A stretch of DNA of 7,872 nucleotides from Cyanobacteria bacterium UBA11370 (GTDB taxonomy: Bacteria > Cyanobacteriota > Cyanobacteriia > Cyanobacteriales > Coleofasciculaceae): NCBI GenBank assembly GCA_003486645.1, contig DNGI01000475.1, positions 995 through 8,866 of the forward strand, read 5' to 3'. Position 1 is the stretch's first letter; each line of letters starts with the position of its first letter. Of this stretch, positions 7,722 to 7,872 are shown one piece after another. Under the pieces are notes generated by a model. It did no database searches and was not told the origin of the DNA. It saw only the letters and a program-made list of their open reading frames with translations. Made by a program: the position numbers and the translations under genes.

Positions 7722-7817
7722 TTACCAAATTTTACTCAAATCCAAAACAAAACCCGGTAACACAGGATCACCACTAACAGTAGCCGGGTTATCCAAACAT
7801 TCTAAGCTGTCACGCAT
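7722..7817 (-). pseudogene. C-terminal remnant of a Uma2-family (DUF820) gene
   Basis: The minus strand reads MRDSLECLDN, PATVSGDPVL, PGFVLDLSKIW and stop (31 codons). This resembles the usual C-terminus of Uma2-family proteins, a PD-(D/E)XK nuclease-fold family expanded in cyanobacteria, with the hallmark LPGF-LDL ending. The codon directly before the ATG is an in-frame TAA (7818-7820), and the DNA beyond holds a palindromic repeat rather than the nuclease domain. The fragment is therefore most likely a decayed end of a gene broken by or next to that repeat. The catalytic core is absent and no function is expected. The family assignment comes from memory of a short motif and is moderately sure. 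Confidence 0.6.
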
Positions 7818-7832
7818 TTAAATTGGGTATCA

Positions 7833-7857
7833 GTAGCGACCAAGATGGTCGCACTAC
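7833..7857. repeat. Small palindromic repeat, MITE- or REP-like
   Basis: GTA-GCGACC (7833-7841), loop AAGAT, GGTCGC (7847-7852), a two-base bulge AC, then TAC (7855-7857). It resembles interspersed hairpins of the TAGCGA...TCGCACTAC type that I recall from cyanobacterial genomes; the repeat probably extends to both sides and may continue past the window edge. It abuts the broken Uma2 fragment. Copy number cannot be tested from this window. Confidence 0.5.
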
Positions 7858-7872
7858 AAGGATTCTGTAATT

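Noticed and set aside
7751..7790. Inverted repeat AACCCGG...CCGGGTT followed by a T-rich stretch on the minus strand, terminator-like.
   Set aside because: Both arms fall on the codons for D-N-P and L-P-G of the Uma2 tail, the loop is 26 bases and the T-run is interrupted by G; coincidence with coding sequence is the simpler reading.

Overview
The window (7,872 bases) comes from a cyanobacterium, most likely a filamentous one; the genus cannot be fixed from the sequence. The evidence is four copies of the cyanobacterial palindrome GCGATCGC (starting at 598, 1552, 2937 and 6680), a GAF domain with the paired cysteines of a cyanobacteriochrome, a histidine kinase core with the motif GVAHEINNPVNF that is common in cyanobacterial hybrid sensors, and a fragment of a Uma2-like gene. 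Base composition is AT-rich and neither large gene has an obvious Shine-Dalgarno sequence, which is common in this phylum.

Layout, all on the minus strand. From right to left: 7833-7857 is a small palindromic repeat. 7722-7817 is the C-terminal remnant of a Uma2 (DUF820) gene, cut off by a stop codon next to that repeat. 7424-7721 is non-coding and carries a plausible sigma-70-type promoter with an inverted repeat beside it. 4343-7423 encodes a complete 1,026-residue outer-membrane protein: signal peptide, N-terminal inverse-autotransporter-like beta barrel, then a long right-handed beta-helix passenger built from about 19 coils, many of exactly 27 residues (81 bp in DNA). 3831-4342 is a 512-bp intergenic stretch with only weak hairpins and palindromes. 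1-3830 encodes a very large multi-sensor histidine kinase that runs off the left edge of the window: PAS-PAS-PAS-GAF-PAS-GAF-GAF-kinase.

The most notable element is the second GAF domain of the kinase. It carries a D-P-C-F motif (Cys823) and, exactly 28 residues later, a Cys-His pair (Cys851-His852). This is the arrangement of DXCF-type cyanobacteriochromes, so the kinase is predicted to be a bilin-binding photoreceptor, probably in the blue/green class. It lies just downstream of a large surface protein in the same orientation. A link between light sensing and surface adhesion is an attractive but unproven inference: 512 bp separate the genes and the kinase's response regulator is not in the window.
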